Below, one piece after another: positions 18,101 through 21,100 of a stretch of 24,772 bases of DNA. Source of the DNA: a virus; the IMG/VR virus record IMGVR_UViG_3300027763_002051, positions 1 to 24,772 of that record, one strand, 5' to 3'. The notes under the pieces are model-generated. The model saw only the letters and a program-made list of their open reading frames with translations. It did no database searches and was not told where the DNA came from. The position numbers and the translations under genes were made by a program. Position 1 is the first letter of the stretch. Each line of letters starts with the position of its first letter.

Positions 18101-21100
18101 AAGAATTTCCAGCCTCGGCGCGGAGAGATGTCCGGATCGAAGTATCGCGAGGCATTAACTACTTACGCAAACAAGCAACCCCTAGACGCTGATAATCCTA
18201 CTGGGGCAATCCCAGCCATGCAGAGCCTTGTGAAGGCATATCTTGGGGCATTGAAGTATGCCAAAGACGATGCTGGTCAACCCATTGAGAACGCGATCTT
18301 CGGATCGGGCCTAACAGCCAGCTTCTCAATCACGCTACCGATGCACCGAGCAAGCTATGCCGGCGGATTACACATGTCGGCCCACATTGATGCCTCAAAC
18401 TCAAAGGCTATCTATGAACACTTTACCGGACTTGGGCTTGAAGGTAAGGCCGGAGTGCCAAATGACACTTTGGATGCCTACGTAAACAAGAACGGGGCGA
18501 CCAACGACTTCTTTATCTCTAGTCCGGCCGGATCCTTGGCTGGTTTAGAGGTTGAGGCGGACGGAAAGCTGATTCTTACCCCTTCTGGGCTAGAGAAGCT
18601 AAGGACTCAAAACATAGCCCCTTCGGCATATTCGACTTACACAATACGGTCAACGAAGCCTGTGTTTAAGCAGAGGATTCTGGGTGTTGTTGGCGATCCT
18701 GGCAAAAAGGCGATGTCGATTCTTTATGGGTTCAAGAACATTGACGAGTTTTCCGCTGAAACAATGAGCAACCCTTCCTTTGTGGGAATGATTGCCAACT
18801 TGGATGTCCCGAAAGGGCTAACCAAAACTCCCCACGACTACCTAGTGGAGTGGTTCGACCAGCTTGAGTCAGACCTATTGAACCTAAAGGGCGGAATGAA
18901 GGGAGCCGTGAGGAACATGGCAGCCGGAACCCTTGTGGGATCAACGGCCGGATCCTTGATGGACATCGGATCCATCAAAATTACCGATTATCAGACAATT
19001 GTTGGGAATCGTGATTCAGCCGCAAGGTCGGAACCGACCACCCAACAAGGCCAGCTCTTTGCCCAAAGGATCGGCGGAGACAAGCTGGAGGATAAGATTT
19101 CTAATACTATTCAAGCAATGCCAAGGGGTGGCCTAATCACTACCACTAAAGGGGCATTCTCAATACGGCCGAGGGTTGGTTCGGATGGATGGGTAACAAG
19201 GGGCATCGATAACCCAAGAAGGGTAATCACTAAGACCATCTCGGCAGCGGTTGCTGGGTTGCCCGGGATACGCGGGATGGTGCAAGTGGTCAAATCCTAC
19301 ACCCGCGATGACGTAGCCCCTTCGGATGCGGGCGGGGAGAAAAACCCATTGGCCTTGGAATACAAGAGATTGACCGATATCCCGACCCCAACCGAAGAGC
19401 AACGCAAGCGGATCTCGGAAATCGAGAAGTTTGCCACGAAATACAAAATGCCAGGAGTTGGGGTTCAGCAATCCTTATTTGATACAGAGAAGTACGCTGG
19501 ATCGCCCAACCGGCCGACGGCATCCAGCCCATCCGTCATCGAGACTCCTCCTGCCAAGTTTATCGCTCCCCAGATGGAGCTTGCCCTTAATGCCCAGCGT
19601 ATTGAGCCAAGTGGAGCGAAGAAAATCCTTTCTGAAATTAACGATCTTCGCGCGATGCGTGATTCCGGCCAACCCTACAATGAGAAGCGGTTGCGTCAGT
19701 TAGAGTTTACCGCCAACCAGACCAAGCTGTCTGGATATCAACCAGAAGGCCAGCTGATGCCAACAGAGACCAGCGTGAACCCCACGACTCAGCCTTTTGC
19801 GTTAGAGCAAGAAACTCGGGCAGGGATGGTTCAAGGCAATCTATTCGCCCAAAGGCTTGATTACGACGAGAACGGAAACCCTGTAATTACGCCAAAGCCA
19901 CTTACCCCAGAAGAGTTGATGTCTATCCGAGCCGATCTCTTGGGCGACCTCGGCAAAGATACCCAAGAAGTAATGGCGATGTATCGCAAGTTGCGAGTCC
20001 AGCCATCTGGAACCAAAACGCTAGGCGGAGTTTACCAAAACGGAGAAAATGGCGGTCCGGCAAGAAGCTTGGCAAACCCTGGACAAACCTCCCAACAGAG
20101 AGACCTAATCAACGCCATGGACGCTATGCGGTTCCAGCGTGGACTCGGAATTAAGCAGGATACGGCAGTTGAAGACGCCGCTATTCAAATTCTTTCCACC
20201 CCAGAAGGCCGGCTTGGAGTCCAAGAGGCCGTTCTTTCCGGACAGTCCCTAAACACGGAAACAACATTAGCTGCCATGAAGATGGTCGGAGAGATGGTGC
20301 AAACGGCAATTACGAGCGGAAACGCCGAGGATCTAGGCAAGGCGTACGCAATGACGTACATGTATCGCGAAGCCAGATCTGAGACGGCTCGCGCCCTGCG
20401 AATTGGCTATGACAGATTAATGACGCCAGCACAGCGTCACGCCGAGTTCCTCATGGCCGTAATGGTTCAGCCGGAGCGGAATAGGATTCTCGACCTAAAG
20501 TATTACCCAACCGAAGCCCAAAACCGGAACGATATCCGAAGCCTTCAGGCGACCCTCGAAGACTTAATCAAAGAGAGGAACGGCTTGCTTGAGTCTAGGC
20601 AAGAGGCAAGCAACTCAGAAGAAATGAAGGCCGTTCTCGAGCAGAGGAACGCCGAGATCCAAGCCCTGCAAGGGCAAATCTCAGATTTACAGAATCGCGT
20701 GACTCGAGAACAAGTCATGGCCCAAGAGGCGCAGGATAGGTTGGCCGATGTGAATCGCACGCTGGCTGGTCTCGGGACAAATCTAGAGCAGTTAATGAAA
20801 GAGTCCGAGCTTTCGGAAATCAGAACCGGACGGCCGGCCACTCAAATGCTCGATCAGGTCAGACTTTCCCCGAAAGAACGCGAGGCGGTGGAGCTGATCA
20901 TGATCGGGCATGACCCAGTTTCAGTTTCCAAGCAAACCAAGGTCAAGATGGTGGACATTAAGGGCGCTATGGATGTCATGCGATCCGAGGCCAAGAGAAG
21001 GTTTAGCCAAATTGCCCAGAGCGGAATGACCCGCGACCAGCTCCGTAAGGCACTTCTAGAAAACGCAAGAACGGACGCCTCGATGAGGCAGATCATGGCC

